Of a stretch of DNA of 64,000 nt, positions 11,442 through 21,951 are shown piece after piece. A program made the position numbers and the translations under genes. The stretch is from contig NC_052666.1 in the NCBI RefSeq assembly GCF_016802725.1, forward strand, positions 6,241,001 through 6,305,000. Direction: 5' to 3'. This stretch comes from Solenopsis invicta. Lineage: Eukaryota > Arthropoda > Insecta > Hymenoptera > Formicidae. A model generated the notes under the pieces. The model saw only the letters and a program-made list of their open reading frames with translations, was not told the origin of the DNA and ran no database searches. How positions within the stretch are numbered: position 1 is the stretch's first letter; each line of letters begins with the position of its first letter.

Positions 11442-11965
11442 CAGGATGCGCCATGTCAATTTGGTCAATGGAAATATTGAATAACTTAGAGAATTTTTAA
11501 CAGATTTCTCAAAGTCGTTTTTTTATTAAATTTTGTTACGTCTGGCGTTCAAAATATTTTTTTTTTACGCCATCCAATAATATTTTTAAATTAAAGCATT
11601 TCTAAAACAATCGCGTTAATCCATAAATTCATTTATGATTTTGTAAAATTCATTTTAATATTAATAACCGCATATTTAGATAATTAATTAATATATCGGA
11701 TTTATTCAGCCTGGATGTGTTGATTCTAAAATATTAAAATTTAAAGAATGCGCCCGCGAGCACGCGCGGCCGCCCAGCGTTCTCGAACGTTCGGCGACGC
11801 GCGGTCGCGCGACGGAATACGGCCGCCCGGCAGAACGCAGCTCCCCCCCCACCTCTGCCGCTCGCCCCCGCGCGAGCGTCTACAAGCGTGGAAGCCGGCA
11901 TTAGCCACGAGGGCGCATTGCAGCGCCATTTTCAAACCCATAACCACCCTTACGCGTCCGGAGCG

Positions 11966-11973
11966 TATAAAAG
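11966..11973 (+). promoter_or_regulatory. TATA box
   Basis: TATAAAAG in GC-rich sequence, about 45 bases upstream of TGAACAGTCGGAGTG, a plausible initiator region. It would drive rightward transcription of the LTR-like segment. Confidence 0.5.
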
Positions 11974-12763
11974 GAGCTCACGCGGAGCATTTTTCGAACA
12001 GATTGCTCTGAACAGTCGGAGTGTGCGCTTGACAGGTGGCCAGCCAACGGTAAGACTGGCAGAAGAATCACAACGACGAAAAGGTTATTTTCGCGAACAA
12101 GGCAGCCGAGGAATAGCATCGGGATGTCTCCTTCCTTCACTTCTTCTCCCTTGTAGGACATGGCAGTTGAACCACACCGAGTGTATGCTTGAGTGCGACC
12201 TCGGTCTAACTTACACTCCTTCTCTCCTTCCTCGTTCTCCTTTCCCCAGGTCCAGGGGTTGGTCGCAGCGTAACTTGCTTGCACCACTTCCTGACACCTA
12301 CTGTCCTCTTCTTTCTATTTTTCCTTTTATCTTAAGAGGTGTTTTTTTTTAGCTGCGCGCGACCAGGCTTCACACTTGCGTTTGCGCCCTCTTCGTCACC
12401 TCTTTTCCTTTTTATGACATATTTCCTAACCTCCCTTCTGTCTTTAAAAACCTCACCGGCATCCTGATCTATTCTTCGACCCTCGAATACTCAAATTTAA
12501 AATTGAAGGTTTGATTTTAAATCAAAATTAAATCGTCAATCTTAAATTTAAAATCTAAATATTTGACCAATTAATAATTTAATACATAATTTTCAAGTAC
12601 GCTGCTACTGTTCCTCACGCCGCATTTCTACGCATACGCTTACTATAGCAATCCTCTCTCTAATTAATTTAATATACGAAAAACTGGTAAGAAATTATTT
12701 TACATATTTTTTAGAAATTGTTGATTTATTAATTAACAAAATGGCAATCTTTCACAAAGCAAC

Positions 12764-13081
12764 ATGGGCAAGAAAACCTATCGCGGCAAAGCCGGGGGCC
12801 GCAGACGATTTTTGCGAGCTTTACGTCGCGAGTTAAATGCAGTTAAGGATTTTGATTCCTCAATCTTCTGGCCGGAACTACTTCCTTTCCAGTCTCCTTC
12901 TGTGGAACCTCTGTCTCCAGTAGAAAATTTACCCAATTATGATCTTCTTCCTCCTCGCGATATTAAAAAGGAAATATTGGCATTCAGAAGCAGGGCAGCC
13001 AAACCTACTCCAGAATATATACCAAAGAGGATACCGACTCGACCAGCACCTCCGTCAGTTTACACAAAAGGCCGACTTTAA
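12764..13081 (+). CDS. Small basic protein, function unknown
   Basis: A 105-residue open frame starting MGKKTYRGKAGGRRRFLRAL. The N-terminal 25 residues are strongly Arg/Lys/Gly-rich. The middle is acidic and Pro-rich, and the C-terminus has many prolines (IPKRIPTRPAPPSVY). I do not recognise a domain. It has no signal peptide or membrane segment. A possible mini-intron (ACTG|GTAAGA to TTTTTTAG) lies in the leader near 12685-12714. It lies inside the LTR-like insertion downstream of a TATA box and upstream of AATAAA, so it could be an accessory gene of that element. It could also be a chance frame. Confidence 0.35.
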   Translation: MGKKTYRGKAGGRRRFLRALRRELNAVKDFDSSIFWPELLPFQSPSVEPLSPVENLPNYDLLPPRDIKKEILAFRSRAAKPTPEYIPKRIPTRPAPPSVYTKGRL

Positions 13082-13589
13082 TACACAAAGTCCCCCACAT
13101 AATAACAAATTTTCAAACAAACTTTGTTAAGATTGCGAAAGATTACGTCCGGTTATAAGCTAATTAAATATACCGAACACATATTGTAACATATTCGTTA
13201 TCAAACATATATAAATTATTATTTTTTTTTATTAATTTTGTTTTTATGTAAATACATATATATATTTTTTTTCTAAATAAAATTTATAGAATTATTTTCA
13301 TATAACCGTGCTATCACAAAATCATTTTAACCCAATCCCACGCTACCGCTTTCTAGTCACGCTTCCTAAATAATAATAATATATAAATAATCATTAAACT
13401 CAATCAAAAATAACCTAATATTTTAACTTAATAAAATAAATAATTTGTCCTGGACAAAATGCAGGACTGGTGACAGCAGCCCATTTAAAAATATAAAAAT
13501 CCCAAAATAAAATTTTAAAATAAAACAAACAACAACGTCCGACCCACGCCTGGACGCAACAAATTTAATTAATTACAATTTCTTTTAAT

Positions 13590-14275
13590 TAGTTTCCAAA
13601 AACAACATCGATAAAATGTCCGCTTTTATTAATGAGACAAAAACAAGCTCTTTTTTCGACATTTATTACCATCACATTTGCTAGCGTCTCGGATGATATG
13701 GCTGTGATTTCGGTTTGAATGTTGTTTTTAAGCTCATCTATGATCTTCGCCTTGTTGGCATAGATTTTACTCTTTAAGAATTCTCACAAGAAGAAGTCCG
13801 GTGCAGTCAAATCTGGCAATCTTGGTGACCAGTCAATTTCATCTTCTTTTGACACCATACGTCCTGGAAACTTCCGATGCAAATAGTCCATTGTTGAGCA
13901 CGCAGTGTGACATGTCGCGTCATCTTGTTGGAACAAAAATTCTTTAAGACCTTTTTTACGCATTTGTGGTAAAACAAAGTGTGCTAACATCCACCGATAT
14001 CGATTTCCATTGACAGTTTCACTAGTTCTGAAGAAAAATGGTCCAATGATGGTTTTTGAGCAAACACCGGCCTAAACAGTTATTTTCTCATCGTGCAATG
14101 GAGTTTCGTGAATAGTATGAGATTTATCGGTGCCCCACATGCGACAGTTTTGTTTGTTGACAGCGCCGGAGAGCGTAAAATGAGCCTCGTCGGTCATCAG
14201 AATTTGCTCCCAAAAATCCGGTTCAGCTTCCTTAATTCGACTAACTTATTAGCGTAAACCAAGCGTATACCGATA
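13590..14275 (-). pseudogene. Mariner-type transposase remnant
   Basis: The catalytic part of an IS630/Tc1/mariner transposase. Reading leftward from about 14220, it shows a segment like LMTDEAHFTLSGAVNKQN with the first catalytic Asp, then EFLFQQDDATCHTACSTMDY with the second, then PRLPDLTAPDFFL, where the third acidic residue is expected. A stop near 14070 and others break the frame. The N-terminal helix-turn-helix region is missing, because the coding remnant begins almost at the right TIR. The 3' part ends near ACFCLINKSGHFIDVV. It is inactive. Confidence 0.8.
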
Positions 14276-14391
14276 CATGGTTAAAATTCTACTGAAATAA
14301 CCTATACGCAACGTGTTGCACGATGCTGGTCGGTTAAAATCTGTCAGTTTTCAATACTTCCATTGACCAGATTAAGATGGCGCACTCTGTA

Positions 14392-15690
14392 TCTTCTTCG
14401 AGATGTAAATACTTGGGCTTTATTTTTGATTCGGTTCAACAATCAATCGCCATTCCACTCAAAAAAAGACAAAAACTTCTCTTGCTAATGCAGGACGGGA
14501 AGGTACCGATAGCGCACAGTACTATTGCACACAGCCAATCACAGCGGCTGGTGCCTAGTGATATTCTTCTATTCAAGCGCTATGAGTGGTTGTGAGTGGC
14601 TTGTGTGCAATAGTACTGTGCGCTATCGGAACCTTCCCATGCAGGACATATCTAAAAAAAATCGATGTTCTATTAGAGAATTCGCAAGTATTAAATCTCT
14701 TATATCAGTCTGTCCGGGGGTCCAATATGGCATTTTGTACACAAAGAAATTTGAGAGAAAAATTTTTAACTCTTTAACTCAATCTGACAATTACGGTAAA
14801 CAGATATCGATTCAGTCATACTTAAAAGAGGACTTTGAAATTTTTTCTGATATTAATCAGACTAATATAATTTAATCCTTATACATGTGACATTTTCTCT
14901 GACGCATCATTAACAGGTTAGAGAGTCTCATGTAGAGCTCAACGTACACATGATTAATAGTCAAAAGAAAATAGTTCTCTTCACATCAATGCATTAGAGT
15001 AGAAAGCCGCATTTTGTGCCTTAAAATGCTTTGCAGCGAATCTGCAAAATTGGAATATTTTCATTCGTGTTGATAACACTACTGCTCTCTTCTATATAAA
15101 TAAATTTAATTTGGTTTAAATCTTCCCTTTATCAGAAATTTCTAGAGATACATGGAGATGGTAAGAAAGGCGGAATATTTATTTATCTTTTCGCCTTCTA
15201 CATTGCTTCAATCGATAATATCATTGCAGACAGTTTAGAATTTTGCACATTGATACGGAGTGGTTTTGCTCTTTATCGGAGCAGAACAATCAATCAAATA
15301 GTAAAAAGAGTTTGGTCCGTTTGACATTGACCTTTTGCATGTTTAACCAATGCTAAAAACAAAATCTATGTTTCTTGACTTTTCGATCTGGGTTCATGAG
15401 CGATTGACGCTATCACCTTATTTGGCATGAATTTTATTTTTACGCTTTTCCTTCGTTTATCCTTATTTCCAGAATTCTACGCAAGATAATGGACGAGGAA
15501 ACAGTGGAAGTCCTGTTGGTGGCCTGGTGGCCCTCACAATCATAGTTTTCTATGTTTCTTCGTTTTCTAGCCTCCAACCTTTTTTATTATCTCTCAATAG
15601 CGGAAGATTAACGGATCGGTCGCGGTCTATTCATTTTCCGCTCCCTCGCGATGCGTCGTGGAGCGCAAGTCTAACGGATCCCCGTCTCCT
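14392..15690 (+). pseudogene. DIRS-like reverse transcriptase/RNase H, 3' part
   Basis: Continues the retroelement after the mariner insertion: SSSRCKYLGFIFDSVQQSI at the start, then (after the MITE) REFASIKSLISVCPGVQYG and FEIFSDINQ. The RNase H part follows, with LQNWNIFIRVDNTTALFYIN, and then FYFYAFPSFILISRILRK with AWWPSQS near the end. This order is characteristic of DIRS pol. Frameshifts and stops occur throughout. The tyrosine recombinase and methyltransferase-like regions that should follow are not recognisable, so the element is 3'-truncated or decayed beyond about 15.7 kb. Confidence 0.8.
14497..14638. mobile_element. 142-bp MITE, 9-bp target duplication, copy 1
   Basis: Ends GGGAAGGTACCGATAGCG and, inverted, GGGAAGGTTCCGATAGCG. 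The arms stay complementary for about 50 bases (both contain CACAGTACTATTGCACACA). Perfect 9-bp direct repeats ATGCAGGAC flank it at 14488-14496 and 14639-14647. A 9-bp duplication points to a Mutator-like element (MULE) source. It interrupts the DIRS RNase H region. A second copy of identical length lies at 59176. Confidence 0.92.
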
Positions 15691-15699
15691 TGCTTGTTA

Positions 15700-16147
15700 C
15701 AGATGACGAATACTACCAAATCCAGGGAGAGCAGGGTGTTGCCACCCATCAGGGTCGTGGAAGGTCATTTGGGTATCTCAACGGAAGTCGAGGTACACGA
15801 AGAGAATGGGGCAAAACAAATCAAATTTAGAAACCGACCACCAGCGCGCGTCGCATTCGAAATGTACTAGATCGGACACCGTGTTGTCGCCAACATCGAA
15901 TTCGCTCCCAACTACGGCTCCGCCAGAACTCCTGCCCAGGCGAGATATTGCGACGCCATATTTAACGCCGCCGTCGAAGTCGAAGTCCTTAACGAAGCCG
16001 CCGCCGCCACCGCCGCCCAGAGACTCGTCCATCGATGAGCCTTAAAGAAACACGAACTTTACCTATCCTACCTACGTACTATTTAAGAAAAAAAGAAACT
16101 ACGTACTGTATAAAGAATCGGTAATACATATAAATAAATATTAAATA
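15700..16147 (+). other. Unassigned, possible terminal exon
   Basis: A pyrimidine tract and TTGTTACAG precede ATGACGAATACT, like a 3' splice site, and AATAAA occurs near 16130 after a Pro-rich open frame (15806-16045) that ends PPPPPRDSSIDEP. I recognise no domain, and the three frames are equally unconvincing. It may be the end of a host gene or the decayed tail of the DIRS-like element. Confidence 0.3.
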
Positions 16148-17267
16148 TGTAATGGTACGCGGTTTCGGTCGGTTCGGTGCGGTGCGGGAACTTCGGGATC
16201 GGGCCGGATAAGACTCGTCGGTTGGTCAAGTGTCCGTAGTGATTATACCCAAGGTTTCACTTAGCAAAAGATAGAGAATTATTTATTAAAGCTATGATAA
16301 TTACAAAAGAGTTGACAAAATGAATGTGAGAGAATGCTAAAAGAGATATTAAAAATAAAGAGATTACAAAAATACGGAGATATCAAAAATAAAAAGATAA
16401 CAAAGATAAAGAGAGCTCGTCGGCGTCCAGCCAATCGCCGGTATCGGATTGCGGCGGAATGACTTTAGAAAACTAAGGCTTATTCACGCGGTTTACATTT
16501 AGATAACGGAACTTAACTATTTATTTACAGATGTAGGCTTAGACTACGCGGTGGGCTATGCGGGCTGTACGCCCGTATGATCGGGGAGTCGCGGGGCGCG
16601 GCGGGAGTGACTAACGCGGTGGTGTAAGCGCGTGCACAAGTGCGGGTCGTTGTCGGCGCGGTCGCCGCCGCGATTCGCCCGAGCACGCCCCGTGCAAGTG
16701 GGGCGCTCGATCGACAGGTTGCTTGTGCCCTGCCGATGACTGGGTTACGAGATTCGTCGGTTTGGCAGTAAAGGTACTCGAGGACGACGGTGATTGGTCG
16801 AGAATGCTCGGACGGTGAGAATGACGAGAATGCTCGTCGAGGATCTCGGACGTGATTGGTCGACAATGCTCGGCCGGTGATAATGACGAGAATGTTCGTC
16901 GAGGATATTTGAGTTGACTGGTCGAGGATACTCGGCCGGGGATACCGACGGGAATGCCCGTCGAGGATACTGGAGTGCGACGAGAATGCTCGGTCTGTGG
17001 ACGGGTCGGATAGTCGGACGGATCTGCCTTGTGCGTTCTCACTGCCGGCTTATATATCCGAACGCGCGACTGAGCAAGCCAATCCGCGCGCTCGGTCGGC
17101 TGAGCCGGAGTGGGAGTGTTACGAAACGCCACGATCGGCGCGCGTGTCGCCGCGTGGTCGCACGGTGAAGTTCGGTCGTGCGCGCACGTGGTCCCTGGCT
17201 ACGTTCGGTGTTGTCGTTCGGTGGACGGAACGGAGGCGCACGGACGGTGGAGGGGCGTATCGTTACA
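16148..17267 (-). mobile_element. Solo Ty3/gypsy LTR, 1,120 bp
   Basis: Minus-strand LTR of the same family as the intact gypsy at 34.7 kb: it begins (minus strand) with TGTAACGATACGCCCCTCC and ends with a degraded form of CCGCGTACCGTTACA. The 4-bp direct repeat AATA flanks it (16144-16147, 17268-17271). It carries the same GACGAG...CTCGTC palindromic motifs. A solo LTR is left when the two LTRs of a full copy recombine. Confidence 0.92.
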
Positions 17268-17305
17268 AATACATATATAAAAATTTTTTTTATTCAAAGT
17301 CTTAA

Positions 17306-18588
17306 GGGCAGGTTCCCGTTCTAAGGCCCAAAAAATGTCTAAATTGCAGGAATTTTTTTTCGATACAAAATAAAATATTCTGCAATAACTTTTTTGTAGG
17401 TTTTATTTGTATATGAAAGAAATAATTTATTGAATTTTTTCATAAAAAAATATTTCAAAATGGCGGCTCCAGCTCCAGCCAAAGAAGCCACTCCTGGCGC
17501 GAAGTGACCTGCGCGGTACCTTCTACAGCCTCCGCATGTGATCTGAAATCAAAAAACAAAAAAAATTCTTAAAATAGATTAAATTTGTGGAGCCCTATCG
17601 GTTTCCGATTTTTAAAAAAGCCCTTTAAAACAAAATGGCGGCCATTTAAACAAATACTTTTTCATGCTTTTTTTGCGTTTTAACGTTAACAAAAAAATAT
17701 TTATAATAATTTTTTCGAAAAAACGTTCCGTCAGGGCCCTTCAAATTTAATTAGCTTTAATTTGAGCGGTGAAACGTTGAAATCGGTGCATTCCTCGAAA
17801 CTCTAGAGCGTATCGCGCGTCGAAAAACGTTGTTTCGAGAAAAACGCGTTTAATGTTTTATGTAGTAAAAAATCGTATTCAAATTTAGGTTTTGACAACT
17901 TACGTCTAATCGGCTATTCCAGCACCATACAGGGTCCCTTCTTCTTCTTCGAAGATCATGTTCTTTTGAATTTGCAAGCTCATTCTTTCAATTATTGCTT
18001 GTTTTGCGAGCTCCGACAATTCTTGCTCCCGTGCGGTGATGCGTTTGTTGTCTGTTTTCTCGGCGAAGCTTCTGCTGTAGTTCCCAATGACGATTCCTAG
18101 TGTATTCATCGTTCTCAAAATAGATGAAAAACCTTCATTGAAGACACCAGCAGCTATATATGCTGCTATTTCAATTGTTTGTACACCGCAGTGAAGGTAT
18201 TTAGGAGCAAGTTTCCAAATGCAGGCGTTAAAACTTTCATTGTCGTTTTGTGTGTTTCCGCCGGTGCACCTTTGTAATAAATTGTCACTCGAAAGAGCCT
18301 CATACACCGGTCGAATGGCTTCTTGAACAGATTGGTGAAGGGCAGGTTACTAAACTTACTACCTACCGTAGACTCACCCATCAGGTATAGAAAAAGGTCT
18401 CCACTCTCAACCGCGCCGAGAACGCTTTCGGCGAGTTCGGAGCGCTTTCAGACTGCTCCGCCCGATTCCGTATATCTCGAGAACTACATCATATGTCGAA
18501 ATATCGTTTCTCCCACGTATTCTCGATAACATAAGGACGAAAATTAAGTAAAAAAAATTTTTTCATCGATTTTGACGGGAACCTGCCC
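17306..18588. mobile_element. TTAA-flanked DNA transposon, 1,283 bp
   Basis: Terminal inverted repeats GGGCAGGTTCCCGT at both ends, each flanked by TTAA (17302-17305, 18589-18592). The TTAA target excludes Tc1/mariner and hAT; it fits Kolobok or piggyBac-like groups. The internal coding remnant is not piggyBac-like, so Kolobok or a related group is favoured. It is shorter than an autonomous element should be. Confidence 0.88.
17906..18325 (-). pseudogene. Transposase C-terminal fragment of the TTAA element
   Basis: An open frame of about 135 residues reading MYEALSSDNLLQRCTGGNTQ, then NDNESFNACIWKLAP, and ending EEEEGTLYGAGIAD. The CxxG.TQN.NESFN.CIWK signature is the C-terminal part of a transposase-like domain widespread in arthropods (a Mutator-like transposase domain in Pfam terms). 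The catalytic N-terminal two thirds are absent, so this is a deletion derivative. The frame itself has no stops in about 400 bases, so the loss may not be ancient. Confidence 0.65.
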
Positions 18589-18791
18589 TTAAAGTACAAT
18601 TTCTCTTTTATTCCATTACAATCTACAAAAAAAAACAAAAAAAAACTAGTTTATACAAATGAAACATATTTTTCATTATTTTCTATTAAAAAAAACGCAA
18701 CTACTAGTACACAAATAATTGTTAATGGATTAAAATGAATATAAAAAAAATAACTTAAAATTATAGTTTAAAAAAATAAAAAAAAAGTTGT
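18589..18791. other. AT-rich 3' flank of the next gene
   Basis: Poly-A-rich spacer immediately downstream (minus-strand sense) of the stop codon at 18792. It probably holds that gene's 3' untranslated region. Confidence 0.5.
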
Positions 18792-19448
18792 TTATATTAG
18801 TCTTCGTTTCTTGCATTGAGACTCCTCGTCCTCGTCGTCGTCGTCGCTATCCAAAGTGACAACTGGAATGCTGCCTTCATTGTTCTCTTTTCTGTAATAA
18901 AATAAAGAAAATACTATGTTAAAATTTCGGACAAGTCTCGTTTCCTGTTCCACTAACCTGATGTACCCCTGAAATATGTTATTGAACAATTTGTTTTTCT
19001 TTAATATAACAATTACTCACTTGGAAGCCTGGTGATGAAACGCTGCTGCAGCATCTCTTGCTGTTGCTGCTGCAGCGTTTGTTGTTGCTGCTGCACCCTC
19101 TGCTGCTGCAGCTGCAGCTCTTGCTGCATCTCGTACATTCGTTGGCGCTGTTCGCGTCTTTGCGCCCGGTTTCTTTGGCGCTCCCGGGGGCGCCGCGCCT
19201 GCGCTTCTGCCCGTTGATTTACACGGTGGACCCAGTAATCGCGCCAGTAATCGCGCATACGCTGGCGTCGGCGACTTCCCCGTCCTCTCCCGCACCCGCA
19301 CCTCCAGATGTCCATCACGTATTCGAAGATGTGACCCTTCGTCGTTGCCTGATGAGGAGTTCACGAGGTTGCGTAAGTCGTCGGAATCGACGGCAATATT
19401 CACGTCGTCGATGACCACATATTCATTGCGTCTGCGTTGATAAGACAT
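18792..19448 (-). CDS. Unrecognised acidic/alanine-rich nuclear-type protein, two exons
   Basis: Exon 1 (19448 down to 19021) starts MSYQRRRNEYVVIDDVNIAV and ends at the donor CCAA|GTGAGT. Exon 2 (18891 to 18792) follows TTATTACAG. Phases agree, giving about 175 residues. The last exon has the acidic run DSDDDDEDEES followed by CKKRRLI, a plausible nuclear localisation signal. The exon-1 repeat region (GCA/CAG-rich) reads as alanine runs in this frame and as glutamine-rich coiled coil in an alternative frame (19013-19318) that does not join to exon 2. An 11-base cryptic exon could also be included. A possible upstream acceptor (TTTAACAG) sits just before the ATG. I do not recognise a family. 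Confidence 0.45.
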
Positions 19449-19779
19449 GATGCAAATTCTGTAACCTGTTAAACACAATTACAATTACATTACAGTACCG
19501 AGTACTGTAAGTGTTCGTGAAGTAATGTTCGGTAAAAACATTAGATGAAGTCACGTGGCCGCGACTCGCAAGCAATGTGTTATACTTACTTTTATCCCGG
19601 GAATTTTCCGAAAGATTACTCAATCTGAAAATAAAAGAAAAGGATTATTAGTATCGTCTTCCTCGCGACAGGCTCTTCGCACTCGTCAATCCGATCGGCC
19701 GCCCGCTGAACGAGCCACGCACGATGAAACGACGAGTGAGCTGTGTCACCAGGAGAAAGGATATGTCAACAAACTTGTT
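19449..19779. other. Intergenic region between divergent genes
   Basis: Separates the minus-strand gene from the rightward palindrome and micro-exon locus. It may hold a bidirectional promoter; no TATA box was seen. Confidence 0.35.
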
Positions 19780-21380
19780 TTGGCCGAAACTCCCGAACGG
19801 TTTGAGCTACGGATTTCAGCCTTGCGGCATTGGAAAGGGCTGGAAAAATGCTTTCCAACGACCAATGGTCGAAGTCTCTGGGCCCAACGGTTCGGGAGTT
19901 ACGAGCGAAACAAGTTTCTCCACATTTTTGGCCATAAATCCCGAGCGGTTAGAGCTACAGACTTCAGCCTTGCGGCGTTCGAAAGGGCTTGAAAAATGCT
20001 TTCGAACGACCAATGGTCGAAGTCTGTAGGTCCAACGGTTCGGGAGTTACGGCCGATCAAAGTTTTCACCCCCTTTAATGGGGAGTAATTAAGAAGGGGG
20101 GCGGGGGTCATTTCCGGGCGCGTTCGAAAGTGCTCGCCGAGACCTTTCCAACGAACCCAAACACAACCACATTCCTTCACCTTTAACGAAAACACGAAAT
20201 CTCGAGCGGTACTTACGTAGCCTGGAGAAGCTCCGTGAGCAAGAGGCCCGAGCCGCGTCTTCATCCAGCACCTTGACAAACACAGACCATGGAGAGAGAC
20301 CGCATAAAACTTGTAAAATTTATAACTTCCGAACGGGAGGACCTAGGGGAAAACTTCCAACGCTAGTACCACGTGGGGGAAGGGGGGGTTGCCATCACCC
20401 CCCCCCCTCGATATTCAAACAGCGATAACTCGAGAACGGTGCGTCCTAGCAAAAAATGACAGAGAACAAAATCGTTTTTTCTCGTCGAGATCTATCGACA
20501 GTGATGGTCGATAAATTTTTGAAAATGTTTTTCAAACCTTTTCAGCGATAACTCCGGAACGGTTTGAGCTACGGACTTGAGCCTTATGGCGTTCGAAAGG
20601 GCTCAAAGAATGCTTTCCTTAACGAAATAAGGTCCAAGTCTCTAGGTCCAACCGTTTGGGAGTTATAGCTGAAATAAGTTTCAAAAAAATTCCAAGAAAT
20701 TTTTTGAGTATCCCTCTCGATAGACCTCGACGAGACAAAACGATTTTGCCTCTTGCGATTTTTCGCTAGGACGCACCGTTCTCGAGTTATCGCAGTTCGA
20801 AAATCGACGGGGGTGGGTTGGAAACCATCCCCCTTCCTCGTGGTACTACCGTTAGAAGTTTTTCCTTAGGTCCCTACGTTTAAAAATTATAAATTTTACA
20901 AGTTTTTCGCGGTCTCTCTTCATGGTCCGCGCTTAGTCCAGGTGCCGGAGAAGACGCGGCTCAGGCCTGTTGCTTTCCTAGCTTCTCGAGGCATCGTAAA
21001 TGCGGCTCGACTTTTTCAGTTGTTGTTTAAGGTGAAGGAAAGTGGTCGTGTTTGGGTTCGTTGGAAAGGTCTCGACGAGCACTTTCGAACGCACACGGAA
21101 ACGACGGGGGGGACCCCTTTAATAATTACACCCCATTAAAGAGGGTGAAAACTTTGATCGGCCATAAGTCCCGAACGGTTGGAGCTACAGACTTCAGAAG
21201 TCTGTTGGCCCAACGGTTTGGGAGTTATCGCTGAAATAAATTTTTTGACAAATCCCGCTACAACTCCTGAACGGTTGGAGCTACAGGGTCCAGCTCCGAA
21301 AGGTCTTTCAAATCTTTCTAGCCCAACCATCGTGGACCCCGTGGCTCCATCCGTTTCCAAGATACGACCGATTAGAGATA
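19780..21380. repeat. 1.6-kb imperfect palindrome built of related units
   Basis: The centre lies near 20610. Matching inverted segments include 20423-20500 against 20722-20797 (both contain, in opposite sense, ATAACTCGAGAACGGTGCGT), 20080-20170 against 21040-21120 (GTGCTCG.CGAGACCTTTCCA), and 20240-20330 against 20880-20990. Each arm also contains degenerate copies of a unit of roughly 100-150 bp with the phrase GAGCTACAGACTTCAG and an inverted partner. By eye the arms agree at roughly four bases in five. A transcript across it would fold into a long hairpin. I see no protein domain in it. Confidence 0.85.
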
Positions 21381-21439
21381 CAGAGATAATCTCTTTCTCT
21401 TCTTTTCAGAGTGTGTATAGAGCGTTTTCGTGAGCATCA

Positions 21440-21951
21440 CCTTTCTCAAAGGCAAGACATCAGTCTTTTTCAAGACTCAAACAGCTTTTTTCAAAGCTCG
21501 CAGCGGTAGCAGCGTACTTACACAGGTAATGTATATATTACGTTGAAACGAATGAAATGACACGGATATAATTGTCGTATCGTTTAACCGATGTTTGTTT
21601 TCTCATCTTTTTACAGATACACCGGTGTACTACAAACAGTACTTGTTAGTACTACTTTAAAATTAGCGACACTCGTTGCTGGTAAGTATTACCCTACTAA
21701 GGTATTGCATAACACTAGAATCGTATTGATAATAATTATCTTTTTTTTTCAGATTCACCCGAATAAAACAGCTCTTTTAAGAGCTCTTTGAGCTTGGTGG
21801 CACTTGTTGCTGGTAAGTATTACCCTGGTAAAGTTTTGCAGTACGCTAGAATCGTATTGATAATAATTATCTTTTCTTTTTACAGATACAGCACAAGTAT
21901 CAGGAAAACAGCTCTTTTCAGAGCTCCGTCGAGCTAGACAATTCGCTACTG
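21440..21951 (+). other. Tandem array of duplicated micro-exons
   Basis: Three small exon-like units with consensus borders: 21617-21681, 21753-21812 and 21886-21951, each preceded by a pyrimidine tract plus CAG and each ending CTG|GTAAGTATT. The introns are 71-89 bases, and the first two share the phrase AGAATCGTATTGATAATAAT. A fourth, related unit ends at 21525 with ACAG|GTAATG. The exons share the hairpin motif AGCTCTTTT..AGAGCT. They contain stops in the reading frames I checked, so they look like 5' untranslated exons. The last intron leads into the coding exon at 22041. Confidence 0.6.

Larger units (their letters stand above)
11718..13563 (+). mobile_element. LTR-like GC-rich insertion, identity uncertain
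   Basis: Bounded by TGTTGATT and GACGCAACA, so the ends fit TG...CA, but I could not find a convincing target duplication and the borders are approximate. It starts GC-rich with a TATA box, contains a small basic ORF and has AATAAA at about 13276-13281 near its right end, the order expected of an LTR or a small retroelement. It interrupts the mariner-type element. The CGTCCGACCCACGCCTGG segment near the end looks like the tail of an insect LTR. Confidence 0.4.
11442..14389. mobile_element. Mariner-type element with TIRs, 2.9 kb including an insert
   Basis: Left end CAGGATGCGCCATGTCAATT and right end (inverted) CAGAGTGCGCCATCTTAATC share about 35 bases of similar sequence, including GGTCAATGGAA.TATTGA. 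TA flanks both ends (11440-11441 and 14390-14391). The DIRS reading frame picks up cleanly on the far side, which confirms the borders. The usual size of such an element is 1.3-2 kb; the excess is explained by an LTR-like insertion between roughly 11718 and 13563. Confidence 0.85.

Noticed and set aside
13590..14275. Same family as the intact mariner at 23.1 kb
   Set aside because: Different TIRs and catalytic-region sequence (FQQDDATCHTA against HHDNAPAHTS).
15806..16045. Pro-rich protein-coding exon
   Set aside because: Not called as a gene: three frames are similarly open and none has a domain; kept only as an unassigned region.
17302..18592. piggyBac element
   Set aside because: TTAA duplication fits, but the coding remnant lacks piggyBac DDD motifs and carries a NESFN-type domain instead.
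20038..20110. Coding exon within the palindrome
   Set aside because: All frames in both arms are interrupted, and the unit repeats inverted, so a structural or noncoding role is more likely.
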